Shown: piece after piece, positions 50,657 through 58,540 of the stretch
Position numbering within the stretch: position 1 is the stretch's first letter
Layout: every line of letters begins with the position of its first letter
Assembly: GCA_027452205.1 (NCBI GenBank)
Contig: DAIDGV010000012.1
Coordinates: 1 to 64,000 of the forward strand
Length of the DNA stretch: 64,000 nucleotides
Direction of reading: 5' to 3'
From: a candidate division FCPU426 bacterium
GTDB taxonomy: Bacteria > Oederibacteriota > Muellerivitia > Muellerivitales > Muellerivitaceae
The notes under the pieces: model-generated
Told to the model about the DNA's origin: nothing
The model's input: the letters and a program-made list of their open reading frames with translations, nothing else
Databases searched by the model: none
Translations under genes and position numbers: made by a program

Positions 50657-51055
50657 TTATCCAGTTTCAACCAATTTGAGCGGAATATGCCGGGAAATGG
50701 CCCTGAAATCCCGGTCCATGGTCAAAAGAGAGGCTCCGTATTCGATACAGCCTTGGGCGATCAGGCAATCCGTAACTCCCCGGACCGTCACGCCCTTTTT
50801 GCGCAAACCCCGGTATAGGGCCGCCGCCTTAACATGAACTTCGGCAGACAACTCCAACAGGTCCAAACGGCTGAAAATGACCCGGACCTTGTTAAAGTCG
50901 GCATCACTTTTAAAACCAGCCAAGACTTCCAGGGCGATGACCGGGAACAGGACCGGTTCTTCGTCCTCTTCCAAGAGTCGGACCAGGGTTTCGGTTTGGG
51001 GGTGTTGATCCCCGTTGAAATAGGCGATCCAGACCGAAGAATCGATGATCTTCAC
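50657..51055 (-). CDS. vapC: PIN-domain toxin VapC
   Basis: 132 residues. Acidic catalytic residues Asp5 (IIDSSVWI), Glu43 (IALEVL), Asp96 (GVTDCLIA) and Asp114 (LTMDRDF) form the Mg-binding site of a PIN RNase. VapC toxins cut tRNA or rRNA when not bound by VapB. Its ATG overlaps the vapB stop (ATGA), the usual toxin-antitoxin layout. Confidence 0.9.
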   Translation of the reverse strand: MKIIDSSVWIAYFNGDQHPQTETLVRLLEEDEEPVLFPVIALEVLAGFKSDADFNKVRVIFSRLDLLELSAEVHVKAAALYRGLRKKGVTVRGVTDCLIAQGCIEYGASLLTMDRDFRAISRHIPLKLVETG

Positions 51056-51255
51056 GAACGGTTCTTCCGCATCGAGTTCAGGTCACCTTCCCAGTTCAAC
51101 TTGCCCTTCAATTTCAGTAGGGCCTTCACCGCGTCCCCCTGGTGGACCAACCGTTCCAACGCGATCTGCACCACTTGGCGTTTGGATCTCGCCCCCGTAA
51201 TGCGGATGGCCTTTTGGATCAGGTCCTCATTCAAAACAATGTTCGTCCGCGACAT
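51052..51255 (-). CDS. vapB: Antitoxin VapB (ribbon-helix-helix type)
   Basis: 67 residues. MSRTNIVLNEDLIQKAI is a ribbon-helix-helix strand and helix, followed by ARSKRQVVQIALERLV; the C-terminal half (LKGKLNWEGDLNSMRK) would wrap the VapC toxin. It should also repress its own promoter. AAGGAGGGAGCTT before the ATG is an excellent ribosome-binding site. Confidence 0.88.
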   Translation of the reverse strand: MSRTNIVLNEDLIQKAIRITGARSKRQVVQIALERLVHQGDAVKALLKLKGKLNWEGDLNSMRKNRS

Positions 51256-51270
51256 AAGCTCCCTCCTTTT

Positions 51271-51303
51271 TGATACACCATTTTATCACTTAAATGTGTA
51301 TTC
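51271..51303 (-). promoter_or_regulatory. Candidate vapBC promoter and operator
   Basis: An inverted repeat ATACAC (51273-51278) and GTGTAT (51296-51301) brackets TAAAAT on the minus strand, a possible -10 box, 25 bases upstream of the vapB ribosome-binding site. Such repeats are typical binding sites for ribbon-helix-helix antitoxins. A -35 box is not clear. Confidence 0.4.
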
Positions 51304-51312
51304 AATTCAACT

Positions 51313-51345
51313 CAAAAAAAGGGCGGCCCAAGGGCCGCCTTTGAA
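51313..51345 (-). terminator. Terminator after broken copy B
   Basis: GGCGGCCC and GGGCCGCC form an 8-bp stem with a short loop and a run of seven T on the minus strand; it follows the gene fragment ending at 51363 and separates it from vapBC. Confidence 0.8.
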
Positions 51346-51362
51346 CGAAACAAGAACCGGAC

Positions 51363-51665
51363 TTAATTCAGCTTAGCGACTAGGTCCGCCGAGGCGGGAT
51401 TTGCCTTGGCCTTCACCTCAAAACCCACCAACTTGCGGGCGTCCTTTTCAGCGGTCAGGGTGTAGTTCCCCGCGCCATAGAGGTTGTCCAACAAGGGTTT
51501 CAGGTTCTTTTCGAATTCCGCTTGGGAAGCCGCGCCGCCCGGGGCCGAGGCCCGGTCGTTGAGCGCCACATACAAATGGCCAGTGACGAACTTGAGCTTG
51601 CCCGCGAATTCCTTCTCTTGTTCCAAGAAAGAAGCGGCCTGAAGGGCCCGGCGGAAAGCCGTCTC
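51363..51665 (-). pseudogene. C-terminal half of the 191-residue family (copy B)
   Basis: About 100 residues (TAFRRALQAASFLEQEKEF ... VAKLN) nearly identical to residues 93-191 of the intact protein at 52328-52903. Upstream of the homology the frame meets TAA with no ATG between, so the first 92 codons are gone. A TTG inside the conserved part could start an 87-residue product but lacks a ribosome-binding site. It lies directly after the LysM lipoprotein gene. Confidence 0.8.
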
Positions 51666-51703
51666 ACCCTTCCCTAATCGTTCGATCGAAAGGGTTTATT
51701 CTG

Positions 51704-52129
51704 TCAAAAATAATCCAAAGGAAGCTTGGATACTGGCTTGTCGTGGGGCACGTATTTGGGCGTTTCTGCCGCGAGCTTTTTGGCCCGCTGTTTCTCATCC
51801 CCGGTCACGCTCTTGTCCACCGACAAATTTTGTCGGGGATAAATCAAGTCCGGGTCTTGAACATGGTCCCGGTTGGCCTTGAAAAGCAGCGGCCACATGA
51901 AGGCGTCCCCATAAACCTGGGATTTGGCCGCGATGTTCCACAGGCAGTCGCCCTTTTGCACCAGGTAGTTTTCCATCGTAGGCTTGGTTTCGGAAACTTT
52001 GATCGCTGAAGGCGTCGGTTCCGCGGGAATCTCGGTTTTCGCGACCTGTTTATTCGTACCGCAACCGCTCATCAAAATGCCGGCCGCGCACACCATTAAA
52101 GCCGTTGAGATTCTTTCATTCCGTTTCAT
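51704..52129 (-). CDS. LysM-domain lipoprotein
   Basis: 141 residues. The signal peptide ends in a lipobox (LMSGC, Cys about 23), so it is a lipoprotein. YLVQKGDCLWNIAAKSQVYGD is a LysM motif for peptidoglycan binding, extended by the DPDLIYPRQNLSV part found in many Gram-negative LysM proteins. The C-terminal tail is basic and Pro-rich. Probably attached to the outer membrane and binding the cell wall. Confidence 0.82.
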   Translation of the reverse strand: MKRNERISTALMVCAAGILMSGCGTNKQVAKTEIPAEPTPSAIKVSETKPTMENYLVQKGDCLWNIAAKSQVYGDAFMWPLLFKANRDHVQDPDLIYPRQNLSVDKSVTGDEKQRAKKLAAETPKYVPHDKPVSKLPLDYF

Positions 52130-52280
52130 GTCTTTTCCTTTACAAATTCAGTCCCTCAACTTAAGCCTGATTCAACTTTACGAAAAGGAAGGCGGAGAAA
52201 GATATGACCTGCGTCACCTTTTACGTTCCATGAACCTAATGGCCAAAGGGCGCTTTTTGCGGTCCATCGCCCCAAAACAA

Positions 52281-52316
52281 AAAAGGCCGGCTCCCTTTCG
52301 AGAACCGGCCTTTATA
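52281..52316 (-). terminator. Terminator after the intact copy
   Basis: GGCCGG and CCGGCC arms with the shared loop CTCCCTTTCGAGAA and a T run on the minus strand; 12 bases beyond the stop of the 191-residue protein. It should end the nitrite/sulfite reductase transcript. Confidence 0.8.
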
Positions 52317-52327
52317 CTACCGACCTT

Positions 52328-52903
52328 TTAATTCAGCTTCGAGACCAAAGATGTGGATTCCGGGTTACTTTTCGCCTTCACCTCAAAACCCACCAATTTG
52401 CGGGCGTCCTTTTCGGCGGCCAGGGTGTAGTTCCCTGCGCCATAGAGGTTGTCCAACAAAGGTTTCAGGTTCTTTTCGAATTCCGCTTGGGAAGCCGCGC
52501 CGCCCGGGGCCGAGGCCCGGTCATTGAGGGACACATACAAATGCCCGGTAGCGAACTTCAGCTTGCCCGTGAATTCCTTTTCTTGTTCCAGGAAAGAAGC
52601 GGCTTGGAGCGCCCGGCGGAAAGCCGTCTTCACATAGGCTTCATTGCTGGCGTTGGGCACGCGCTTTTGGGTGTAAAGAAAGCCGCGTTTGCCTTCGGTC
52701 TCATCCACGCTGTAATTGGCCTGGTCGCAGATGATCAGAACGCCCGGGCCTTGATAGACATGGGTGTATTCGGTCACGTCGACCATCAAGCCTTCCAGCT
52801 TGTCCTCTTGGATCCAGCGGTGGAAGACCGGAATGAAGTCGTGAAGGGGAATGTCGCTGCCCTTCTCGGCGAAGAATTTAACGTTCAGCTTGTGTAAGTC
52901 CAT
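52328..52903 (-). CDS. Conserved hypothetical protein linked to nitrite/sulfite reductase
   Basis: 191 residues, soluble, no signal peptide. No domain name known to me fits. The sequence opens with MDLHKLNVKFFAEKG and includes FHRWIQEDKLEGLMVDVTEY and VYQGPGVLIICDQANYSVDE, suggesting an alpha/beta fold; the second half is Ala- and Lys-rich. It follows the siroheme reductase by 11 bases and shares its transcript. Two truncated copies lie downstream. Perhaps it helps assemble or regulate the reductase (inference from position only). Confidence 0.65.
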   Translation of the reverse strand: MDLHKLNVKFFAEKGSDIPLHDFIPVFHRWIQEDKLEGLMVDVTEYTHVYQGPGVLIICDQANYSVDETEGKRGFLYTQKRVPNASNEAYVKTAFRRALQAASFLEQEKEFTGKLKFATGHLYVSLNDRASAPGGAASQAEFEKNLKPLLDNLYGAGNYTLAAEKDARKLVGFEVKAKSNPESTSLVSKLN

Positions 52904-52914
52904 TTCGGTTTCCT

Positions 52915-55176
52915 TTACTTACCCAGCGGAACGGTAGGGTCCGCGTTGGTGATGTAGCTGTGCACCGCTTCCAAATAAAGCTGGGCTTCTTCCACCCGGC
53001 GGTGGGCTTCATCCGGGTTGGGGTTGGCCAGCTTATTGTCGTGCGCCTTGAACAAGAAGGCGGCGAATTGGGTGTTGTTGACGTGCTTCACGAAAACACC
53101 CGAATCGAAGAAGGTCTTCTTGAATTCGGCCACGGTCATGTCCGGCACACCGACATATTCGCGGTTGTGGGTACGGATGACCGCTTCGGCGGAAAAGACC
53201 ATGGAGTCATAGGCCAGATCAACGGCGGCCTTCAGGTCCTTGGCGTCGAGCTTCAACTGGGCCTCGAACACCTTGGATTCGGCGGCGGTCAAGGAGAACT
53301 CAGCCGGAGCCACCACTTCACCGGCGCATTCGCCTTTGCCGATATCCTTGATGGTGTATTCGCGCGGGTCACCCCAGTCGCTGAAGAGGCCCGGCTCGGC
53401 GGCGTGGTCCGGAATGACGGTGAGGTCTTGCAGCATTTCCTTGATGGATACTTTGCCGACGCGGTTAATGAAAGCCTGGAAGGTCTCGCCCTTCTGGTGT
53501 TCTTTCGTGTACTTGTCGGTCAACCGCTTAAGGGCTTCGGGAATACGCTTGGAAGGAACGGCGGCCACGGCCATGCCGTAGGTGGCGCCATTGTGTTTCC
53601 ATTCCCCGCCGATGACCACTTGGAAGTGGGGGATGGCATAAGAACCGGACTTACGGGAAACCCCGTAGAAACCGATGTCCGCCATGGGATGCTGTCCGCA
53701 AGAGTTGGGGCAGCCGCTGACCTTTACCTTGAGGTTCTGCACTTCTTCGGGAAGGGATTCGATCTGCTTGTCCAATTCGCGGGACAATTCACGGGCCAAC
53801 CCTCGGGAAGCGGAGATACCCAATTTACAGGTGTCCGTGCCCGGGCAGGAAGTGATGTCCGAAATGGTGTCGGCGTTGGCTTCGTTCAAGCCGATCTTGC
53901 CCAGGGCTTGATAGAAGTTGTAAAGCTCGGAGTTGGGGATCCAACGGAAGACCAGGTTCTGCTCGACGGTGGTGCGCACCGTGTCTTTCACGAAAGTGCG
54001 GGACAGGTCCGCCAAACCGCGCAATTGAACGGCGGTCAGGTCGCCCAGGGGCACCTTGACGTTGACGGCGCTATAACCCGGCTGCACTTGCGGGCGGAGA
54101 TTGGTCTTCTTCCAGCGCAGGAATTCTTTCGGGTAGGACCCCTCTTTGAGCTCGCCCGCGGCCTTAGCGGCGGTTTCGTTCTCTTTTAAATAGTCTTGGA
54201 TCAGGCTGGTCCAGCGGGGGTCATGCGGAAGGATTTTGCGTTCTTCCACGACAAGCTTGCGGAACTCGTCGATACCCAGCTTGGCCACCAGGAACTTGAT
54301 GCGGGCCATGCCGCGGATCTTCTTTTCGCCGAGGCGGCCATAAACACGGGCCACCGCTTGGGTGATCGGAAGCATTTCATCGACCGGATGGTTCTCGAAC
54401 AAAAGTTTGGCGTTATAGGGCACCGGGCCCAGGCCGCCGCCGACGTAAACGTCGAAGGCCGGGGTGGGTTTGCCATTGATCACAGCGGTCTTGGCGATGA
54501 AACCCATGTCGTGCATGTTGACCAGGCCGCAGGCCTCGTCCACACAGCCCGAAAAGGCGATCTTGAACTTACGGCCAAAATCTTGGGCGTCCGGATGGCC
54601 CAGCATGAACTTGAAGATGGCCTTGGAATAGGGGGTCACATCGAAAGAAGCGGTGTTACAAACCCCGGCATAGGGACAAGCCGTCACGTTACGCACGCTA
54701 TTACCGCAGGCCTCACGGGTGGTGATACCCACCGCGGCCAAACGGCGCATGATGTTGGGGGTGTCTTCCACATGGATAAAGTGAAGTTGGAAATCTTGGC
54801 GGGTCGTGATGTGGCCGATACCATCGGAGTACTCTTCGGCCAATTCGGCCATCACATCCAACTGGTCGGCGGTGATACCGCCCCAGGGGAACTTGATGCG
54901 CTGCATACCGGGGGCGTCCCAATGGGTGTCCGGGCCCTTCCAGGTGCCGTCGTTGGGGAATTTCAGGTGGCGGATCTGTTTGCCGTCGTTGCGGTGACCG
55001 TTGTCATAGCGCTGGCCGTAAGCGCCGCGGCGCAGACGGGTTTCGGCGAAAATACGGGGTTCGACCTTGCCTTGCTTGTTCAGTTCGATCTTGGCTTCGA
55101 ATTCATCGACTTCCTCCGCCCAATCCTTGGGCATCTTGTTCTTGAGGCGGTCTTTCCAGATCTGGCTTTCGCTCAT
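52915..55176 (-). CDS. Siroheme-dependent nitrite/sulfite reductase
   Basis: 753 residues. Two ferredoxin-like halves and two siroheme/4Fe-4S domains; the cluster-binding cysteines lie in SCPGTDTCKLG and SGCPNSCGQH (CX5C and CX3C). ITTRQDFQLHFIHVED and RTTVEQNLVFRW are substrate-channel motifs with siroheme-binding Arg. A C-terminal extension of about 130 residues (residues 620-753, helix-rich: AEAVIRTHNREY) is longer than in simple ferredoxin-type enzymes. It reduces nitrite to ammonia or sulfite to sulfide by six electrons; sequence alone does not separate the two. ATG 55176 follows AAAGGTAGTGCC. Confidence 0.9.
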   Translation of the reverse strand: MSESQIWKDRLKNKMPKDWAEEVDEFEAKIELNKQGKVEPRIFAETRLRRGAYGQRYDNGHRNDGKQIRHLKFPNDGTWKGPDTHWDAPGMQRIKFPWGGITADQLDVMAELAEEYSDGIGHITTRQDFQLHFIHVEDTPNIMRRLAAVGITTREACGNSVRNVTACPYAGVCNTASFDVTPYSKAIFKFMLGHPDAQDFGRKFKIAFSGCVDEACGLVNMHDMGFIAKTAVINGKPTPAFDVYVGGGLGPVPYNAKLLFENHPVDEMLPITQAVARVYGRLGEKKIRGMARIKFLVAKLGIDEFRKLVVEERKILPHDPRWTSLIQDYLKENETAAKAAGELKEGSYPKEFLRWKKTNLRPQVQPGYSAVNVKVPLGDLTAVQLRGLADLSRTFVKDTVRTTVEQNLVFRWIPNSELYNFYQALGKIGLNEANADTISDITSCPGTDTCKLGISASRGLARELSRELDKQIESLPEEVQNLKVKVSGCPNSCGQHPMADIGFYGVSRKSGSYAIPHFQVVIGGEWKHNGATYGMAVAAVPSKRIPEALKRLTDKYTKEHQKGETFQAFINRVGKVSIKEMLQDLTVIPDHAAEPGLFSDWGDPREYTIKDIGKGECAGEVVAPAEFSLTAAESKVFEAQLKLDAKDLKAAVDLAYDSMVFSAEAVIRTHNREYVGVPDMTVAEFKKTFFDSGVFVKHVNNTQFAAFLFKAHDNKLANPNPDEAHRRVEEAQLYLEAVHSYITNADPTVPLGK

Positions 55177-55262
55177 GGCACTACCTTTCGTTAAAAACAC
55201 AGGGAAATGGACAATCTTTTTACACTTGGCCCCGGTCAAAATCAATGCAGAAAGACCATGGG

Positions 55263-55354
55263 AACCACAGATAAACACGGATACACACCGATAAACCATT
55301 GGATTTATGTGCCGGATACTCAACATCAGTGTTCATCTGTGTACATCTGTGGTT
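55263..55354. repeat. Palindromic element, type B
   Basis: Left arm AACCACAGATAAACACGGAT, right arm GTTCATCTGTGTACATCTGT. It is followed 47 bases later by a near-identical left arm at 55402. Confidence 0.75.
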
Positions 55355-55401
55355 ACAAATGACTTTGGTCTTTAAAAAGACATATGCATAAAGCTTATGG
55401 G

Positions 55402-55479
55402 AACCACGGATAAACACGGATACACACCGATAAATCATTGGATTTCAACATCCGTGTCTATCTGTGTTCATCTGTGGTT
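55402..55479. repeat. Palindromic element, type B
   Basis: Left arm AACCACGGATAAACACGGAT, with TACACACCGATAAATCATTGG next as in the 55263 copy; right arm CTATCTGTGTTCATCTGTGG. The shared left halves show the pair arose by duplication. Confidence 0.75.
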
Positions 55480-55489
55480 GCGGATGCCT

Positions 55490-56329
55490 TTAGCTATCAA
55501 AAGAGGTCTTGAGGGACTTCTCGGTCCAGGCGGCCATGTCCTGCTGGACGCTTTCGATCTTTCGTTTGAACCCGTCATGGGCGATCTTGCCCAGGGGCAG
55601 GCGCAGGGGCGGATGGTCCGAATGGACCGCTTCGATAATGACCTGGGCGGCCTTGACCGGGTCTCCGTCCTGCTTGCCGTCCCTTTCGGGAAAGGCTTTC
55701 ATCCATTCGCCTACCGGGGTGAGCTCGTAAGCGTCGATATGCTTGGCCGCGCGCTTGAGCGAGTAACCCGCGAAGCCGGTGCGGAAGGGACCGGGTTCGA
55801 CCAAGAGGACCTTCACGTTGAAGGGGATCATTTCCGCCGCGAGGGCCTCGCTCATGCCTTCGATGGCGAATTTGCTGGCGTTATAAAGCCCGAACCCGCC
55901 GGTGGCCCGGAAACCGGACACCGAGGACATTTGGACGATGTGCCCGGACTTTTGTTGGCGCAGGATCGGCAGGGTTTCTTGCAGAACGTTCCAAACCCCG
56001 AAGAAGTTGGCTTCCATTACTTCTTTCGCTTCGGCGGTGGTGATCTCCTCCACCGTACCCATGAAACCGAACCCGGCGTTATTGACCACCACGTCGATGC
56101 GGCCATAGTGGTGCAAGGCCGCCCGCACCGCTTCGTTGATCTGGGTCTTGTTCGTCACATCCATCAGCACCCCCAAGGCCTTATCGCCCCAGCGCTGGTT
56201 GAAAGCCTCGACCTGGGCCGGTTGGCGCAGGGTGCCGACCACCCTTTCACCTGCTTTCACCAATTCTTCGACCAGGCATTTGCCGAACCCGTTGGAGACC
56301 CCGGTGATGAACCAAATTTTTCGTTCCAT
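55490..56329 (-). CDS. Short-chain dehydrogenase/reductase
   Basis: 279 residues. TGVSNGFGKCLVEEL binds NAD(P); NNAGFGF, SSVSG and YNASK give the catalytic Ser-Tyr-Lys set. The sequence is of the oxidoreductase group with broad carbonyl substrates (similar to YbbO-like SDRs). ATG 56329 follows GGGGGATCT. No gene close by suggests a substrate. Confidence 0.87.
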   Translation of the reverse strand: MERKIWFITGVSNGFGKCLVEELVKAGERVVGTLRQPAQVEAFNQRWGDKALGVLMDVTNKTQINEAVRAALHHYGRIDVVVNNAGFGFMGTVEEITTAEAKEVMEANFFGVWNVLQETLPILRQQKSGHIVQMSSVSGFRATGGFGLYNASKFAIEGMSEALAAEMIPFNVKVLLVEPGPFRTGFAGYSLKRAAKHIDAYELTPVGEWMKAFPERDGKQDGDPVKAAQVIIEAVHSDHPPLRLPLGKIAHDGFKRKIESVQQDMAAWTEKSLKTSFDS

Positions 56330-56349
56330 AGATCCCCCAAAACATTTTG

Positions 56350-56487
56350 TCATCGCGAGGAATGCCCGCTGAATAAGCGGGCGTTCATGACGAAGCGACC
56401 TCAGTCTAATAAGCCGTTTACCCCAAACAGCAAACCACCCACGAACCGAAATTGCTTCGCCGCCTAATTCGCGGCTCGCAACGACGG
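56350..56487. repeat. Pair of CATTGCGAGG-type REP units
   Basis: Left unit TCATCGCGAGGAATGCCCGC with a GCCCGCTGAATAAGCGGGC hairpin and ACGAAGCGACCTCAGTC; right unit in inverse order, AATTGCTTCGCCGCC...GCTCGCAACGACG. The arrangement is a typical inverted REP pair and lies between the rhomboid and SDR genes. Confidence 0.75.
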
Positions 56488-56488
56488 C

Positions 56489-57439
56489 CTAAGAAACACT
56501 GCCCGCGTAAAAGACCAATCCGACCGTGCCGACCAGCAAGACAACCCCAATGATGGTCTCGACCCAATAAAAGAAAGACCGGTTGCCCTGCCCCCAATGG
56601 GGCTTATAAAAGAACCCGAACAGGGCCCCGCTGGCGAAACCGACGATATGCGCGGCATTGTCCGCGTGGATAACAAACCCGAAGAGGACGGTATAGATCG
56701 TCCATTTCACCATTTGATTACGGATGTTGATGCCCATATAGGTGCCGTCCCGGTGGCCCCAGCCCGCCGCCGCGCCCATGAGGCCCATGATGGCGCCCGA
56801 TGCGCCGATAGCCAGGATGTTCATGGCCATCTCGCTGCCGATATTGCCCAAGATGCCCGTGACCATGAAGATGAAAAGCATCCGGCCCCGGCCGAAGACC
56901 TGCTCGATGATGGGCCCGATCTGCATGAGGGCGAAAAGGTTGAAGAAGATATGGACCAGCCCCGCGTGGATCAGGATGGCGGTGGCGATGCGCCAGGGTT
57001 GGCCTTCCTGGGAAAGTTGCCGGGCATGGGCGCCGAAGTGGAGCAAGGTATCCGTATTGAAACCCATCAGGCCGTCCAATCCTTGGTAGGCCACCATGCG
57101 GAGAAAAATAAGACCCATGACCAACGACAAGAACGAGCTGACCGATTGGATCTGGGGCAGGCCGATGCCGACCCGCTTGAGCACTTCGAGCCAATGGGGC
57201 AAAAGCACCTTGCCGCAATTCAGGCAGGTCTTGCGGGAACCGTCCTGAAGGGTGCCGCAAAAGGAGCAAACTTTATTCCGGTATTGAACCTCTTCCGCGG
57301 TGTTCGCGGCCCTTTGACGGGAATGATTCCAGGATTCTTTCCATTGCATCAACTTCCACCGGACACGGACCGGATTCATACCCAGGGCGCCCGCCAGACG
57401 GGTTACCCCTTCGATCCAATCCCATTTCGATTCAGACAT
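56489..57439 (-). CDS. Rhomboid family intramembrane serine protease with zinc ribbon
   Basis: 316 residues. A cytoplasmic N-terminal part holds two CxxC pairs (Cys58/61 in CSFCGT and Cys72/75 in CLNCGK), a zinc ribbon. Six helices follow: HxxxN at 163-167 (HIFFN), catalytic Ser214 in IGASGAIMG and His264 in AAHIVGFASG. It should cut substrate proteins within the membrane. The gene's start overlaps the end of the hemerythrin-like gene by 8 bases. Confidence 0.92.
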   Translation of the reverse strand: MSESKWDWIEGVTRLAGALGMNPVRVRWKLMQWKESWNHSRQRAANTAEEVQYRNKVCSFCGTLQDGSRKTCLNCGKVLLPHWLEVLKRVGIGLPQIQSVSSFLSLVMGLIFLRMVAYQGLDGLMGFNTDTLLHFGAHARQLSQEGQPWRIATAILIHAGLVHIFFNLFALMQIGPIIEQVFGRGRMLFIFMVTGILGNIGSEMAMNILAIGASGAIMGLMGAAAGWGHRDGTYMGINIRNQMVKWTIYTVLFGFVIHADNAAHIVGFASGALFGFFYKPHWGQGNRSFFYWVETIIGVVLLVGTVGLVFYAGSVS

Positions 57440-57878
57440 GACAATCCTTTGGTTTCTCAGGATGGACTAGCATATCCCCGGCGGTCTTGCGGGTGTACTC
57501 GTCAAAAGCCCGCTCAAGCCGGGGAAAAACAAGGTCCTCTTCGAACCGCACATGGGCGGTCAATAGCTCGGCGAATTGGCGCAGGCTTTCCACGTCGCCC
57601 TGGGCCGCCAGTTTTTCCAAGAGGCGGTGTTCCCTGCGTAAACGGATGGGTTCGGGTTCGCCCGGGCCCACTTTGGACTCGAAAAGGGTGAGAAGACGTT
57701 CCTCATCCCAAAAATGCTGGGTCAACTCTTCGGCGAAAAGGTCCCCCACGAGTTGTTTGAGCTCCGCCGCCCGTTCGGGCGTCGCGCCCGAGGTCAGGCT
57801 TTCCCGGATGATCTTGGCCATCATCAAGGCCCGGTGATGGGATTGGGACAGGGGCCAAAGGAATTTTTCACGTTTCAT
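57432..57878 (-). CDS. Hemerythrin-like HHE cation-binding protein
   Basis: 148 residues forming four helices with His/Glu iron ligands: LSQSHHRALMMAK, LTQHFWDEERLL, REHRLLEKLA and HVRFEEDLVFP. Such proteins bind a di-iron centre and sense or scavenge oxygen or nitric oxide. A role in protecting against reactive nitrogen near the siroheme reductase is possible. It is co-transcribed with the rhomboid gene (8-base overlap). Confidence 0.85.
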   Translation of the reverse strand: MKREKFLWPLSQSHHRALMMAKIIRESLTSGATPERAAELKQLVGDLFAEELTQHFWDEERLLTLFESKVGPGEPEPIRLRREHRLLEKLAAQGDVESLRQFAELLTAHVRFEEDLVFPRLERAFDEYTRKTAGDMLVHPEKPKDCHV

Positions 57879-57922
57879 AAGGCGCTCATTCTAACGGTTC
57901 GGGAGGACAAAACCCAGGGAGG

Positions 57923-58270
57923 TTATCGCCGGCCCTGAAGGTAGATTTTCAAGACCTGCGCGTTGTTATGGACTGGGTCTTTGGCGGCGAACAAAAGGGT
58001 AAGGGTTCCCTTTTTTGAGGCTTGGACCAGGGGCAAAAGGGCCTGCCGGTTCGCTTTCAGTTCCTGGCGGTACTTTTTCTGGAACTGGGGCCATTTGTCC
58101 GGGTCATGGGCGAACCACTTGCGCAGGGCCTCGCTGGGCGCCGCTTCCTTGACCCATCCGGTCAGTTTCAATTTGGACCGGGAAAGACCCCGGGGCCATA
58201 ACCGGTCGACCAGGAACCGCCGGCCATCCCGGGCTGAAATGGGGTCGTAAGCCCTTTTGACTTGGATCAT
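57923..58270 (-). CDS. DUF488 family protein
   Basis: 115 residues, the length of the short bacterial DUF488 form. KRAYDPISARDGRRFLVDRLWPRGLSR is the family signature, and APSEALRKWFAHDPDKWPQF follows. Function is unknown; relatives occur beside stress and redox genes. GGGGAGCAT lies just before its ATG. Confidence 0.87.
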   Translation of the reverse strand: MIQVKRAYDPISARDGRRFLVDRLWPRGLSRSKLKLTGWVKEAAPSEALRKWFAHDPDKWPQFQKKYRQELKANRQALLPLVQASKKGTLTLLFAAKDPVHNNAQVLKIYLQGRR

Positions 58271-58322
58271 ATGCTCCCCTTTTTCACATCATCGGCACCC
58301 GGGGAGATCATTTTCAAGCCCG

Positions 58323-58360
58323 CGCCGATACACCTGAATCATCTATTCCATATCGGCGGC
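58323..58360. repeat. Short type C palindrome
   Basis: CGCCGATACACCTGAATCAT and ATTCCATATCGGCGG. The 270-base gap 58271-58540 otherwise shows no gene; the divergent promoters of DUF488 and PPK2 must lie here. Confidence 0.6.
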
Positions 58361-58540
58361 TAAAAGATTCGGTTTCGAAGCGGTCATGATCAACATTCAT
58401 TCGTAGCCATGATCTGCTGGTCTTAAGTTAAGTCCCTATTTCCAGGCATTTGTAACATTTTCGTTAAGACTTTCCCCTTCATCTTCGACAGCTATCTTTT
58501 TGGATATAGTGACCTTCATTCCCCGAATATTGGAGCGGTC

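Larger units (their letters stand above)
55177..55489. other. Intergenic region with two type B elements
   Basis: 313 bases between the reductase start and the SDR stop. Two type B palindromes (55263-55354 and 55402-55479) fill most of it; the reductase promoter must lie within about 85 bases of its ATG, between 55177 and 55262. Confidence 0.55.

Noticed and set aside
52960-55194. Two long plus-strand frames opposite the reductase gene
   Set aside because: The minus-strand reductase has cluster cysteines and siroheme motifs; the opposing frames show no family.
55177-55326. N-terminal extension of the reductase to 55326
   Set aside because: The extra 50 codons are read from a type B repeat; the ATG at 55176 has a good ribosome-binding site and family-like N-terminus.
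34360-55479. CRISPR array
   Set aside because: The repeated intergenic sequences are imperfect palindromes of variable length at scattered sites, with no regular spacers and no cas genes.
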